From the NCBI GenBank assembly GCA_030491005.1, contig JAKZMJ010000032.1, positions 62,001-126,000 of the forward strand: a DNA stretch of 64,000 bases, given 5' to 3'. This stretch comes from Sulfurospirillum sp. Lineage in GTDB: Bacteria; Campylobacterota; Campylobacteria; Campylobacterales; Arcobacteraceae. The translations under genes and the position numbers were made by a program. Of this stretch, positions 27,796-37,765 are shown one piece after another; positions within the stretch are counted from its first letter, which is position 1, and every line of letters begins with the position of its first letter. The notes under the pieces were generated by a model. The model saw only the letters and a program-made list of their open reading frames with translations. It searched no databases and was not told the DNA's origin.

Positions 27796-28907
27796 AGTAT
27801 TTAATTTTTATTTGTATCATTTTTTTTGTAAGTTGTACTAGTACAAAAGTCATTAATCTTGAAAATCAAGTTCAAAATGTACAAAAGAATGATACAAGTA
27901 AAATAAAAATAAAAAATATACATAAAAAAAAGATGAACTTAGAGAAAAGCATTGAAGTAAATAATGAACAAATACAAGAAGAGGTATTAAATCATAATAC
28001 AATAGCTATTATTTATCCTTCTCGTAAAATAGGCAAATATGCTAAGTCAACGATTAACACAATAAGTGGATATCTATTACACAAAACTCAACAATTTCAA
28101 ATGTATACATTTGATACTATTGATGAAAGTAAGGCAAGTATTCAAGAGCAATTAGCTTTAATAAAAGAACAAAATATAAGTAAAGTTATAGCCTTATTTA
28201 CTAAAAAAGGTTTTAATGAAATTAATTTATCACAAAACATTAAACTTGACATATATTTTCCTCTAATAAATAAGCAAGAAATTATTACAAATCATGATAA
28301 TTTTATTTTTGGTGGTATTTCTTATGTCGAACAATTTAATCTATTAGAACAGTTTAGCAATGGCAAAAATACGATGTTTTATTATCCATCATTTATTGGA
28401 AATAAATTAAGAGATTCTTATAAAGATATTTTTACTCCTATTTTAAAAATAAAAACTGTAACAAATAAGAATAATAATTTTAAAAGCTTAGTAGAAGATA
28501 GAAGAGTTTTTTCTAGTACTTTAGTTTTGAATACTCCTATTATTCGTACATCTATGATTTTATCACAATTAACTGCTTTTGAAATATATCCTTATGTGAT
28601 ATTATCTACTCAACTAAACTATACACCCTTATTGATAAAATTAACACAAAAAAAAGATAGAACAAATTTTATACTTGCTAATGCAATATCAGATATTGAT
28701 AGTATTTTATTGGAAGATTTAAAGCTTTTAGGTTCTGATGTGTCTTATAATTGGGTGAATTATTCATCTTTAATTGGTGTATCTTATTTATTAAATGATA
28801 ATAATATAGACGATTTAGTATCTATACAAATACTTGATAATCAAGTTATTTACAATACTAGTTTATATTATGCTACTTCATACGGTTTTAAAAAGATTGA
28901 AAATTAA
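27792..28907 (+). CDS. periplasmic lipoprotein, possibly related to LpoA-type binding proteins
   Basis: A 371-residue protein with a lipoprotein signal (lipobox FVSC, Cys near residue 15). A short Lys/Gln linker leads to a domain that begins IAIIYPSRKIGKYAKS, is followed by TFDTIDES, and contains a GGISYVEQF segment. This order recalls the type-1 periplasmic-binding fold of LpoA-like PBP activators, but similarity is weak and I do not assign a function. It overlaps the UDG-like gene by 4 bases, so the two are co-translated. Confidence 0.6.
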   Translation: MKYLIFICIIFFVSCTSTKVINLENQVQNVQKNDTSKIKIKNIHKKKMNLEKSIEVNNEQIQEEVLNHNTIAIIYPSRKIGKYAKSTINTISGYLLHKTQQFQMYTFDTIDESKASIQEQLALIKEQNISKVIALFTKKGFNEINLSQNIKLDIYFPLINKQEIITNHDNFIFGGISYVEQFNLLEQFSNGKNTMFYYPSFIGNKLRDSYKDIFTPILKIKTVTNKNNNFKSLVEDRRVFSSTLVLNTPIIRTSMILSQLTAFEIYPYVILSTQLNYTPLLIKLTQKKDRTNFILANAISDIDSILLEDLKLLGSDVSYNWVNYSSLIGVSYLLNDNNIDDLVSIQILDNQVIYNTSLYYATSYGFKKIEN

Positions 28908-28927
28908 ATACTTAAGATATATTTAGA

Positions 28928-28933
28928 TATAAT
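28928..28933 (+). promoter_or_regulatory. -10 promoter element of aspS
   Basis: TATAAT lies in the 80-base gap before aspS, 55 bases ahead of the TTG start. It is preceded by TTTAGA without a clear -35 box. Confidence 0.45.
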
Positions 28934-28987
28934 CGCGACAAATAAACATACAAAGCACTTTTTGCTTAAAATAAAATGGAGATTAAT

Positions 28988-30739
28988 TTGAGAACTCATT
29001 ATTGTACACATATAGATGAAACAAATATTAAAGAAACCATTAGTGTCGCTGGTTGGGTAAACAGTAGACGAGATCATGGTGGAATTATATTTATAGATTT
29101 AAGAGATAAAAGTGGTATACTTCAATTAGTAGCAGATCCAAAAGATTCACAAGAAGCTTTGAGCATTGCTGAAACTATAAGAGATGAATTTGTATTAATT
29201 GTAAGTGGAACAATAAGAGCAAGAGGTGAAGGTTTAGAAAATCCAAACCTTAAAACTGGAAAAATTGAACTAGTAATAAAAGAACTTATAATTGAAAACA
29301 AATCAAAAGCTATGCCTTTTGATATAAATGATGATAAAGTAAATGATGAGATTAGATTAAAAAATAGATTCTTAGAACTTCGTTCATCAAAATCTTATGA
29401 TATTTTTAAACTTCGTTCAAAAGCTTCTATGCAGGTTCGTAATACTTTAGATGAATTAGGATTTTTAGATGTAGAAACTCCTATTTTAACAAAATCAACT
29501 CCTGAGGGTGCAAGAGATTATTTAGTACCTTCGCGTGTTCATGGGGGAGAGTTCTATGCACTTCCACAAAGTCCCCAACTATTTAAACAACTTTTAATGG
29601 TATCAGGGTTTGATAAATATTTTCAAATTGCTAAGTGTTTTAGAGATGAAGATTTAAGAGCAGATAGACAGCCTGAATTTACTCAAATAGATGTAGAAAT
29701 GTCATTTTGTAATCAAGAAGATGTTATAGAAGTGGCACAAAAAGTAATATATGATGTATTTACAAAATGTGGTAAAGATATTCCTAAAACATTTAATAGA
29801 ATGACTTACAATGATGCTTTAGAAACTTATGGGACAGATAAGCCTGATATGAGATTTGATATGCCTTTAATTGATGTCATTGATATATTTGCAAATAGCA
29901 CAAATGAAATTTTTGCACAAATTGCAAAAGATAAAAAGAATAATAGAATAAAAGCATTAAGATGTCCAAATGGCGATAAAATATTTTCTAAAAGGCAGAT
30001 GAAAGGCTTTGAGGAATATGTTAGAAAATTTGGAGCTAAGGGTTTAGGATATTTTCAATATAAAGAAGATGGCTTAAAAGGTCCTTTAACTAAGTTTTTT
30101 AGCCAAGCTGATTTAGAAGAGATTATTGCTACAACTAAACTAGAAATTGGTGATGTTGTATTCTTTGGAGCAGGAGATAAAAAGACTGTATGGGATTATA
30201 TGGGAAGATTTAGATTATATTTAGCTTCTTTGATTGATGGTATGATTGACCCTGATGCTTATAAATTTTTATGGGTAGTTGATTTTCCTATGTTTGAAAT
30301 TATTGATGGTAAAGTAAAAGCTTTACATCATCCTTTTACTATGCCAAAAAGCTTAGATAATCTTGAAGACTTAGAAGCTATTGAATCTATTGCTTATGAT
30401 ATTGTACTTAATGGTACTGAATTAGGTGGAGGAAGTATAAGAATTCATAAAGAAGAAATACAAGCTAAAGTATTTGATATTATGGGTATTTCAAAGCAAG
30501 AAGCAAATGAAAAATTTGGTTTTTTACTTGAAGCTTTAAAATATGGGGCTCCATCTCATGGTGGTTTTGCTTTAGGACTTGATAGAATGATAATGCTTTT
30601 AGCAAAAACTGATTCAATTAGAGATGTAATAGCATTTCCAAAAACTCAAAAAGCTCAATGTTTATTAACCAAAGCTCCAAGCCCAGTTGATGAATTACAA
30701 TTAAAAGAACTTAGTTTAAGACTTAGACAACAAGTCTAA
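28988..30739 (+). CDS. aspS: aspartyl-tRNA synthetase
   Basis: A class II synthetase of about 583 residues that charges tRNA-Asp (and in this phylum often tRNA-Asn too). The N-terminal OB fold shows [19 protein letters not shown]. Motif 2 is [15 protein letters not shown] and motif 3 is [21 protein letters not shown] and the GAD-domain insert are also present. The TTG at 28988 is chosen over an in-frame ATG at 28976. GGAG (28978-28981) is spaced for the TTG, and the resulting N-terminus MRTHYC matches AspRS proteins, while the longer form would place the ribosome site inside the gene. Confidence 0.96.
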   Translation: MRTHYCTHIDETNIKETISVAGWVNSRRDHGGIIFIDLRDKSGILQLVADPKDSQEALSIAETIRDEFVLIVSGTIRARGEGLENPNLKTGKIELVIKELIIENKSKAMPFDINDDKVNDEIRLKNRFLELRSSKSYDIFKLRSKASMQVRNTLDELGFLDVETPILTKSTPEGARDYLVPSRVHGGEFYALPQSPQLFKQLLMVSGFDKYFQIAKCFRDEDLRADRQPEFTQIDVEMSFCNQEDVIEVAQKVIYDVFTKCGKDIPKTFNRMTYNDALETYGTDKPDMRFDMPLIDVIDIFANSTNEIFAQIAKDKKNNRIKALRCPNGDKIFSKRQMKGFEEYVRKFGAKGLGYFQYKEDGLKGPLTKFFSQADLEEIIATTKLEIGDVVFFGAGDKKTVWDYMGRFRLYLASLIDGMIDPDAYKFLWVVDFPMFEIIDGKVKALHHPFTMPKSLDNLEDLEAIESIAYDIVLNGTELGGGSIRIHKEEIQAKVFDIMGISKQEANEKFGFLLEALKYGAPSHGGFALGLDRMIMLLAKTDSIRDVIAFPKTQKAQCLLTKAPSPVDELQLKELSLRLRQQV

Positions 30740-30824
30740 TTTAATATTAAATGTTTGTAAAAGAGAGTGCAAAATAATTATCTATAAGAAGACATATTCT
30801 AAGTTAAATATTAATAATTAATTT

Positions 30825-31112
30825 TTATTTAGCTTTGAATTTATAAATAACTTTATATAATAATTCTTCTTTTTTTAATGCTCCGAAGTTTCTACTATCA
30901 ATACTAAAAGCATTCTCACCTTTTACAAAATAAGAATTAGATTTAATTTTATCAACTCTCTTAATCATCATTCCTTCATATTGATGTCGAAACAATACAA
31001 AATCATTTACTCGTATTTTATTTAAAAAAAAAGGCTTCATACATAAGACCCATTGCCCCTGCTTTAAAAGAGGGAACAATGAAAAACCGTCTATGATGAA
31101 AAGTTTAAGCAT
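30825..31112 (-). CDS. sodX: S26-family peptidase, probable NiSOD maturation protease
   Basis: A 95-residue signal-peptidase-like protein. Ser11 in DGFSLFPLL and Lys51 in GMMIKRV match the Ser-Lys pair of S26 peptidases; SRNFGAL near the C-terminus is the third conserved box. No N-terminal membrane anchor is seen, and the length is that of the NiSOD-linked SodX/CbiX-like proteases. It lies immediately downstream of the NiSOD gene, sharing one base with its stop. The job inferred from this context is to remove the short propeptide so that His1 of the nickel hook is exposed. Confidence 0.82.
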   Translation of the reverse strand: MLKLFIIDGFSLFPLLKQGQWVLCMKPFFLNKIRVNDFVLFRHQYEGMMIKRVDKIKSNSYFVKGENAFSIDSRNFGALKKEELLYKVIYKFKAK

Positions 31113-31567
31113 TAAGAAGGAACGATAATCTCTTCATTTGGTAAATAATTAGATTTAACTTTTTTTGTATTTACACCTTTTATTTTCCAGAATATTTCTG
31201 CAAAATCATTTACTAAAGCTAATAATTCCATAGCCTTATCTCTTGATACATGTTGTCTATTAGCAGACCCTAAAGTCATAATATTATGAACAAGAGCATG
31301 AATTTCAGGGTATTGCTCGATTTGTGGAGCTTTTATGAAATCTCCCCAAATAATTCTAATTTCATGTTTTACTTTTTCAGCTTCTTCTTCTTTTACTGCT
31401 ACATGTCTTGTAATTGTATTAATATAATCTAAAGAATCATTCTTCTCTAAAGCATTCATTAAATCAACCATTCTAATCACACTAAGTGCTGCAATTTGTG
31501 CAACTATTGGATCATAAATACCACAAGGTACATCACAATGAGCTTTTACTGATTCTATTTTAAACAT
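31112..31567 (-). CDS. sodN: nickel superoxide dismutase
   Basis: A 151-residue precursor. Residues 10-20 read HCDVPCGIYDP, the nickel-hook motif that defines NiSOD: after removal of 9 residues, His1, Cys2 and Cys6 and the amino terminus bind nickel. The remainder is the four-helix bundle with HAL(V)HNIMTL-type and KHEIRIIWGDF-like segments normal in the family. The enzyme converts superoxide to oxygen and hydrogen peroxide. It heads a two-gene unit with the maturation protease and lies opposite a nickel-permease-like gene. Confidence 0.95.
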   Translation of the reverse strand: MFKIESVKAHCDVPCGIYDPIVAQIAALSVIRMVDLMNALEKNDSLDYINTITRHVAVKEEEAEKVKHEIRIIWGDFIKAPQIEQYPEIHALVHNIMTLGSANRQHVSRDKAMELLALVNDFAEIFWKIKGVNTKKVKSNYLPNEEIIVPS

Positions 31568-31587
31568 ATTTATCCTTTTATATTTTG

Positions 31588-31614
31588 TTATTTTAAAATG
31601 TTATATTTTAAATA
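31588..31614. promoter_or_regulatory. AT-rich dyad in the sodN/permease divergent region
   Basis: TTATTTTAAAATG and ATATTTTAAATAA form an imperfect inverted repeat 20 to 47 bases ahead of sodN. It lies where a repressor such as a Fur- or NikR-family protein could act. AT-rich dyads arise easily in such sequence, so this is only a candidate. Confidence 0.3.
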
Positions 31615-31731
31615 AGCCACATTTTAGTAAATTATAGATTAAGATTATCTTATAATTTAAACTAAAGTAAATATAAAAATCTATACTTATATATATTTTG
31701 GCTAGAATACGGTTTTTTAAGAAGGGGTGTA

Positions 31732-32373
31732 ATGGAAAGCATAGGATTGTTATTGATATTTTGGTATGGAATTTTACATGCTTTTGGACCAGATCATTTA
31801 ACTGCTATTGCAGACTTTTCAATAGGTAAAAATAAAACAAAAACATTAATGATTACTATATTATTTGCTTTTGGTCATGGAATATCTTTATTTATTTTTG
31901 CAAAACTTTTAGAAATTTATGATATTCCAGAAAGTTTTACTAATTATGGAGATATAATTTCATCTATTGTTATTTTTTCTATGGGAATTTATTTGTTATT
32001 TATGGTTTTTACAAATCAAATTAATATTAATAAACATATTCATAAGGGAAAAGAACATATTCATATTTATTTTGGTAAAAAACATCACCATTCAAAAAAA
32101 GATATGACGTCTGCTTTTACTCTTGGTATTTTAATGGGTATTGGAGGAATTAGAGGAATGCTAGTTACTTTTGCTTTGCTTGATAATTCAAATGTTGATT
32201 TCTTATTAGTATTTATATTTACCTTTGGCGTTATGATTGTTTTTATTTTATTTGGCTTGGGTATATTATATATCAATAAGAACTTGTTAAAATCAGAAAA
32301 AAATATAAAAATAGCTTTTACTAGTGTAGGTATTATTTCTCTTATTGTTGGTTCTAATATTTTAATGGCTTAA
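31732..32373 (+). CDS. nickel/cobalt permease-like membrane protein (UreH/NicO type)
   Basis: A 213-residue protein with six hydrophobic segments. HAFGPDHLTA (His16 to His22) is the HxxxxDH signature of nickel-cobalt transporters and UreH-like proteins. A His-rich loop follows (about residues 102-123: HIHKGKEHIHIY and KKHHHSKK), which probably binds metal. The gene diverges from sodN across a 164-base gap, so it probably supplies nickel for the dismutase. A TAGAAT box at 31703-31708 is a likely -10, and AAGGGG precedes the ATG. Confidence 0.8.
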   Translation: MESIGLLLIFWYGILHAFGPDHLTAIADFSIGKNKTKTLMITILFAFGHGISLFIFAKLLEIYDIPESFTNYGDIISSIVIFSMGIYLLFMVFTNQININKHIHKGKEHIHIYFGKKHHHSKKDMTSAFTLGILMGIGGIRGMLVTFALLDNSNVDFLLVFIFTFGVMIVFILFGLGILYINKNLLKSEKNIKIAFTSVGIISLIVGSNILMA

Positions 32374-32432
32374 TATTTTATAGATAAGTTAATAATTGTC
32401 ACTTATATATAAGTTTTAAATCTTGGAAAAAA

Positions 32433-34421
32433 CTAAAACTCAATAGCATTTTCACTAGTGCTTATAGGTATTTGTACTTCAGGTATTTTAGAAATATCAG
32501 TATAATATTCCTTTTTCCCATTAATTACAGATATCTTCACATTCTTTGGTTTTTCAAATTTTCGCTCTAGCTGTGGATGTAATTCTAAGTATTTAGAATT
32601 AAAATATGCAAAGACAGGAGCAGCTGTTTTACCACCAGTTTCACTTTTTCGCATTTGTCTATTATCATCATTTCCAAACCATATTATAGTTTGCATAGAA
32701 GGAGTAAAACCACAAAACCATACATCTACATTATCATTTGTTGTACCAGTTTTTCCTGCAGCTTCCATACCTTTTATTTTGGCTCTTCGCCCAGTTCCTC
32801 TTTTTACGGTATCTTTTAAAATACTTGTCATTAAATATATTTGTTCAGGTGAGTTTATATATTTTGTTTGTGGTTCAAAGTTTATAAGTACATTATTTTT
32901 ATCAATAATACTTGAAATTATATATGGTTTAACTTGAATACCTTTATTAGAAAATACACTATATGCTTCACTTAAGTCTAAGGGCGAAATTGAAAATGTA
33001 CCAAGGGCTAAAGATAAATCTCTAGGAATATCTTTAATTCCAAATAATTCCAAACCTTTATAAGCTTCATTAATCCCTATTTCATTTACAAGATTAATAG
33101 TAGCTAAATTTTTAGAATAAACTAAAGATTCTCTTAAACTAACTATTCCCTTAAATTTTCCACCATAGTTTTTTGGTTGCCACTTTTTAATTTTATTATT
33201 AATTTTATATTGATATGTTCTTCCAATATCTGTTAATTGTGAAGCAGGAGAATATCCTAAATCTAAAGCAGTTTGATATATAAAAGGCTTAGCAGCAGAG
33301 CCTGGCTGTCTTTTACTTTGTACGACTCTATTAAAAGATGATTTTTTATAATCTATTCCTCCAACTAATGCCAAGATAGCTCCTGTTTTATTTTCAATAG
33401 AAATTATAGAGGCATTTAGTTTTTCGATAAAATACTTTTCTTCAACTTGTTTATCATCTTTTGTTACATTATTACGAGCATTTTTTTGAAGTTTTGCATC
33501 TCTTTTTAAAATTTCATTATATGAAATATTTAAAGCCTCTTTAGCAATATTTTGAGCATCTAAATCAATAGTAAGATTTATAGTATACCCACCTGTTCTG
33601 ATGTCTTCAATATCTTTTTGTAATACTTTTAAGGCATAATCAATGATATAAGGTGCTTTATTTTGAGTTAAGGTTTGTTTGTATACTGTTGGAGATAGTT
33701 TAATGTACTTTTCGTATTCATCTTGATTTATCCAGCCAAGAGTATTTAATCTTGTTATTACTTGATTCGCCCTTGCTAGTGCAAATTTTAGATTTTTTGT
33801 AGGATTGTAAAAACTAGGAGCTCTTGGAAGTCCAACTAAAATAGCAATTTCTTTTAAATTTAACTCATACAGATTTTTTTTAAAATAACCCAATGATGCC
33901 GTCTTAATCCCATAATAACCATGTCCGAAATATACTTGATTTAAATATCGCTCTAATATTTCTTCTTTTGATAATAAAGTTTCAACTTTAATAGCCAATA
34001 ATGCTTCTTTTATTTTTCTAATGATTTTTTTTTCTCTATTTAAAACTAAACCTTTTACTAATTGTTGAGTTAAGGTACTAGCTCCTTCAACAAATGCCCT
34101 TGCTTTTATATCTTTTATTAATGCTCTTGATATTGCATCAAGATTAATTCCATTGTGCTCAAAAAACTGTGTATCTTCTATGGCGATTAGTGCTTCAATA
34201 ATACGAGCTGGTATATCTTGATATTTTACGTATAATCTATGTTCATTTTTAAATATGTTGGCTACAAGGTGTCCATTTTTATCAAAAAACTGTGTTGTTT
34301 TAGGAGGATTATAATTTACAATTTTTTGAACATCTAACTTTATATCTGAGTATAATAATAATAGCCACACAAATATACCAATAATACTAAGTGCAATAAA
34401 ACTAAAAAAATATTTTAACAT
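32433..34421 (-). CDS. mrcA: penicillin-binding protein 1A
   Basis: A 662-residue bifunctional enzyme that polymerises and crosslinks peptidoglycan. One N-terminal transmembrane helix is followed by a GT51 glycosyltransferase domain with EDTQFFEHNGI and GASTLTQQLVKG. The transpeptidase domain shows the SxxK motif in PGSAAKPFIY, SxN in YSKNLAT and KTG in AGKTGTTND. It lies on the periplasmic face. The gene follows the ABC ATPase gene by 2 bases, so gpmI, the ATPase gene and mrcA form one minus-strand transcript. Confidence 0.94.
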   Translation of the reverse strand: MLKYFFSFIALSIIGIFVWLLLLYSDIKLDVQKIVNYNPPKTTQFFDKNGHLVANIFKNEHRLYVKYQDIPARIIEALIAIEDTQFFEHNGINLDAISRALIKDIKARAFVEGASTLTQQLVKGLVLNREKKIIRKIKEALLAIKVETLLSKEEILERYLNQVYFGHGYYGIKTASLGYFKKNLYELNLKEIAILVGLPRAPSFYNPTKNLKFALARANQVITRLNTLGWINQDEYEKYIKLSPTVYKQTLTQNKAPYIIDYALKVLQKDIEDIRTGGYTINLTIDLDAQNIAKEALNISYNEILKRDAKLQKNARNNVTKDDKQVEEKYFIEKLNASIISIENKTGAILALVGGIDYKKSSFNRVVQSKRQPGSAAKPFIYQTALDLGYSPASQLTDIGRTYQYKINNKIKKWQPKNYGGKFKGIVSLRESLVYSKNLATINLVNEIGINEAYKGLELFGIKDIPRDLSLALGTFSISPLDLSEAYSVFSNKGIQVKPYIISSIIDKNNVLINFEPQTKYINSPEQIYLMTSILKDTVKRGTGRRAKIKGMEAAGKTGTTNDNVDVWFCGFTPSMQTIIWFGNDDNRQMRKSETGGKTAAPVFAYFNSKYLELHPQLERKFEKPKNVKISVINGKKEYYTDISKIPEVQIPISTSENAIEF

Positions 34422-34423
34422 CT

Positions 34424-35122
34424 CTACTGTCTAAACTTTTTATTATCAAATCTTGCATTGATTAATTTTTTTGTGTAATTTTGGGAAGGATTATTTAATA
34501 TCTCCATTGTTTTTCCTTGTTCTACTATTTGACCATCTTTTAAAATTATTATATCTTTACAAATATTTTGAATAGAACTAATATCATGAGTAACAAATAA
34601 TATTAATATATCTAATTTTAAAGCTAAAGACTCAATTAAGTTTAGTATAACATTTTTTGAATTATTATCTAATGCTGTTGTTGGTTCATCAAGTAATAAA
34701 ATTTTAATATCATTACTTAAAGCTAAAGCAATGACAATTCTTTGTAATTGTCCCCCACTTAATTGTTTTGGAAATCTACTTAATACAAAATTATCAAGTC
34801 CAACTAGTTTAAGCAATTCTTCTTTTTTTTCTTTAGAACAAAAAAATTGCTTTGAAATTTTTGTCATAGGGGATAAAGAAGTAAAAGGATTTTGTGGAAT
34901 AAAACCAATATTTTGATTTTTTAGTTCAAAAGTGGCTTCGTATTTAAAGCTTACCGTTAATTCATCACTTATTTGATTTATAATTGATTTTAAGCTTAAT
35001 GATTTTCCACTACCACTTTGTCCTATAATAGCTGTTGAACTTGTTACTTTAAACTTAATATTGACTAATTCTTTATCTTTATTTTTAATTAAAAGTTTTG
35101 TAATATCTAAAGTATTTGACAT
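34424..35122 (-). CDS. ABC transporter ATP-binding protein, peptide/nickel-uptake type
   Basis: A 232-residue single ATPase domain. Walker A is GQSGSGKS, the Q-loop PQNPFTSLSP is typical for the oligopeptide/nickel (DppD/NikD) group, the signature is LSGGQLQR, Walker B ILLLDEPTTALD, and the switch His is in VTHD. No permease or binding protein gene is adjacent, so the partner must lie elsewhere or the protein acts alone. It sits between gpmI and mrcA with gaps of 2 bases on either side. Confidence 0.82.
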   Translation of the reverse strand: MSNTLDITKLLIKNKDKELVNIKFKVTSSTAIIGQSGSGKSLSLKSIINQISDELTVSFKYEATFELKNQNIGFIPQNPFTSLSPMTKISKQFFCSKEKKEELLKLVGLDNFVLSRFPKQLSGGQLQRIVIALALSNDIKILLLDEPTTALDNNSKNVILNLIESLALKLDILILFVTHDISSIQNICKDIIILKDGQIVEQGKTMEILNNPSQNYTKKLINARFDNKKFRQ

Positions 35123-35124
35123 AA

Positions 35125-36606
35125 CTATATTAGTGCTTCGTTCATTTCTTTTGGTATTTTTATGTCCATTAATTTTAAGATGGTACTAGCGATATTATTT
35201 AAACTTCCATTTTTAACTTTTTTCACTTCTTTTGAAATCACAAAACAATAAACATCTCCAACTGTATGATTAGTTAATATATTACCATCTTCATCTCTCA
35301 TTTTTTCACAGTTTCCGTGATCTGATGTGATAATTAATTCATAATCTTTTTGCCTTGCTTTATTGATAATCAAACCCAATTCTTTATCAACAGCTTGCAC
35401 TGCTAATATACTTGCTTCATAGTTTCCTGTATGTCCTACCATATCACCATTCGCAAAATTTACAACTATAAAATCATTTTCTTCTTCCATAGCTTTTATA
35501 ACTTCAAGACCAACTTGTGGAGCTGACATTTGGGCTTGTAGGTCATAAGTAGCCACATTTGGTGATGGTATTAAAACTCTTTTTTCATTTAAAAATGCTT
35601 CTTCTTTTCCACCATTAAAGAAAAATGTAACATGTGCATATTTTTCAGTCTCAGCTATATGAACTTGTGAATAGCCATTATTGGATATAATTTCAGATAA
35701 AATATTTTTTGGTATTTCTTTTGTAAATAATGTATTTAAAGGAAGCTTTTCATCATACTGCGTCATTGTGGCTATATTTAATGCCATTTTAGACACTTGA
35801 AATTTATCAAATTTTATATTTGCAATAGCATTTGATATTTGTCTAACTCTATCACTTCTAAAGTTACAAAAAATTATACCGTCATTTTGTTCAAAACCAT
35901 TATAATTTTGAAAAGATAAAGGCTCTATAAATTCATCATATATATTGTTTTCATAAGAATTTTTAATATATTCTAATATATCATTTGATTTATATTTATT
36001 TTTCGCAAACGCAATTACGTCATAAGCTTTTTTTATTCTATCCCAGTTATTATTTCTATCCATTGTAAAATATCTTCCACTTATACTTGCAATTTGTATT
36101 TGTTCATCACAAATATCTATAATTTGATTAATATAAGCACAAGCACTTGTGGGCTGAACATCTCTACCATCACTTATTATATGTATAAATACCTTTTGTT
36201 TATTCATATTTTGAGAAATTTTTGCTAATGCTATTATATGCTTAATATGCGAATGTACACCACCATCGCTTAGTAATGCTATTAGATGTATATTCTTAGA
36301 TTTCAATATAACATCTTTTAAAACAGTATTATTTTTTAGTGTATTATTTTCTATACTTTTATTTATTTTTACTAAATCTTGGTCTAAAACTCTACCAGCT
36401 CCTATAGTCATATGTCCAACTTCAGAATTACCCATTTGACCAGCAGGAAGACCAATAAATTCACCATAAGTGTGAATTAAAGAATGAGGTACATTTTTAA
36501 ACATATAGTCATAAGTTGGAGTTTTGGCATTTTTAAAAGCATTAAAAGCTGTTGATGTATTGTGACCAATGCCATCTGTTATAACTAATATTACTTTTTT
36601 ACTCAT
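35125..36606 (-). CDS. gpmI: phosphoglycerate mutase, cofactor-independent
   Basis: A 493-residue metalloenzyme that interconverts 3- and 2-phosphoglycerate. The catalytic Ser is in GNSEVGHMTIGAG, metal ligands lie in VITDGIGHN near the N-terminus, and the C-terminal metal site is in ITSDHGNCE and in DGGVHSH. Start ATG at 36606. It is divergent from mraY with overlapping promoter regions. Confidence 0.94.
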   Translation of the reverse strand: MSKKVILVITDGIGHNTSTAFNAFKNAKTPTYDYMFKNVPHSLIHTYGEFIGLPAGQMGNSEVGHMTIGAGRVLDQDLVKINKSIENNTLKNNTVLKDVILKSKNIHLIALLSDGGVHSHIKHIIALAKISQNMNKQKVFIHIISDGRDVQPTSACAYINQIIDICDEQIQIASISGRYFTMDRNNNWDRIKKAYDVIAFAKNKYKSNDILEYIKNSYENNIYDEFIEPLSFQNYNGFEQNDGIIFCNFRSDRVRQISNAIANIKFDKFQVSKMALNIATMTQYDEKLPLNTLFTKEIPKNILSEIISNNGYSQVHIAETEKYAHVTFFFNGGKEEAFLNEKRVLIPSPNVATYDLQAQMSAPQVGLEVIKAMEEENDFIVVNFANGDMVGHTGNYEASILAVQAVDKELGLIINKARQKDYELIITSDHGNCEKMRDEDGNILTNHTVGDVYCFVISKEVKKVKNGSLNNIASTILKLMDIKIPKEMNEALI

Positions 36607-36636
36607 GGCTTAAACCTTTTAACATTTATATTATAT

Positions 36637-36642
36637 TATAAT
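36637..36642 (+). promoter_or_regulatory. -10 element of mraY in the gpmI/mraY divergent region
   Basis: TATAAT lies 28 bases before the mraY ATG at 36671. The 64-base gap is almost wholly A and T, and TATAAT-like boxes also read on the minus strand, so the two divergent promoters probably overlap here. Confidence 0.4.
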
Positions 36643-36670
36643 TCTTGCGATTATATCAAAACAAGGAACT

Positions 36671-37759
36671 ATGTTTCCTGAAAATAAAGGTTTGAATTTG
36701 TTTTATTGGTTTTATAGACATTTAGATATTAATATATTTCAATATATATCTGTTCGTGCAGGAATCGCATTTTTTATAGCATTTTTTTTAACTATGTATT
36801 TATTACCAAAATTTATAAAATGGGCTAAATCTAAAAATGCCAGTCAACCAATTTATGAATATGCTCCATCTTCTCATCAAAAAAAAGTAGGAACTCCTAG
36901 TATGGGAGGCGTAATATTTATTTTTACTACAATAATAGCCACACTTCTAACAATTAAATTAAATAATTTTTATGTAGTTGGTGGAATATTAACCTTAATT
37001 CTTTTTACACTTATTGGAATAAAAGATGATTATTCAAAAATTATAAAAAACACAAATAATGCAGGTTTAAGTAAAACAGCAAAATTATCTTTACTAACAA
37101 TAGCATCTTTAATTATAGTTATTATTATATATTCTTACGGACATACAACTACAGTATATTCACCTTTTTTTAAATTCCCATTATTTGATATGGAGATATA
37201 TGCAATAGCTTTTTGGGTTTTAGTACTAATTTCATCCTCAAATGCAGTAAACTTAACAGATGGTTTAGATGGACTTGCTACTGTTCCTTCTATTATGGCT
37301 TTTTTTACCTTATCTGTTATTGTATACATAACTGGTCATGCTATTTTTTCTTCATATTTATTAATGCCTAATATAAAATTAACAGGTGAGTTAGCTATTA
37401 TGGGGGCAGCATTAATTGGCTCATTAATTGCATTTTTATGGTACAACTCTCATCCTGCACAAATTTTTATGGGTGATAGTGGTTCTTTACCATTGGGAGC
37501 TTTTATGGCTTATTTAGCAATAGTATCAAAATCAGAAATTTTATTACTTATGATTGGATTTATTTTTATTATTGAAACTGTATCTGTTATTGTACAAGTT
37601 GGATTTTATAAAATAAAGAAAAAAAGAGTTTTTTTGATGGCTCCTATTCATCATCATTTTGAACAAAAAGGCTGGAAGGAAAATAAAATTATTGTTCGCT
37701 TTTGGATTATATCTTTTATGGCAAATCTTCTAGCACTTATGAGTTTAAAAATTAGATAA
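36671..37759 (+). CDS. mraY: phospho-N-acetylmuramoyl-pentapeptide transferase
   Basis: A 362-residue membrane enzyme that makes lipid I from UDP-MurNAc-pentapeptide and undecaprenyl phosphate. About ten transmembrane helices are seen. The catalytic aspartates are in IKDDY, in [10 protein letters not shown] and in [11 protein letters not shown]; the HHHFE segment near the end is also conserved. AAGGA lies before the ATG. murD follows after 6 bases, so the two wall genes are co-transcribed. Confidence 0.95.
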   Translation: MFPENKGLNLFYWFYRHLDINIFQYISVRAGIAFFIAFFLTMYLLPKFIKWAKSKNASQPIYEYAPSSHQKKVGTPSMGGVIFIFTTIIATLLTIKLNNFYVVGGILTLILFTLIGIKDDYSKIIKNTNNAGLSKTAKLSLLTIASLIIVIIIYSYGHTTTVYSPFFKFPLFDMEIYAIAFWVLVLISSSNAVNLTDGLDGLATVPSIMAFFTLSVIVYITGHAIFSSYLLMPNIKLTGELAIMGAALIGSLIAFLWYNSHPAQIFMGDSGSLPLGAFMAYLAIVSKSEILLLMIGFIFIIETVSVIVQVGFYKIKKKRVFLMAPIHHHFEQKGWKENKIIVRFWIISFMANLLALMSLKIR

Positions 37760-37765
37760 AAATTT

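Noticed and set aside
34424-35122. The ABC ATPase as the nickel importer for NiSOD
   Set aside because: The motif group includes nickel transporters, but no permease or binding protein is beside it and it is co-transcribed with gpmI and mrcA.
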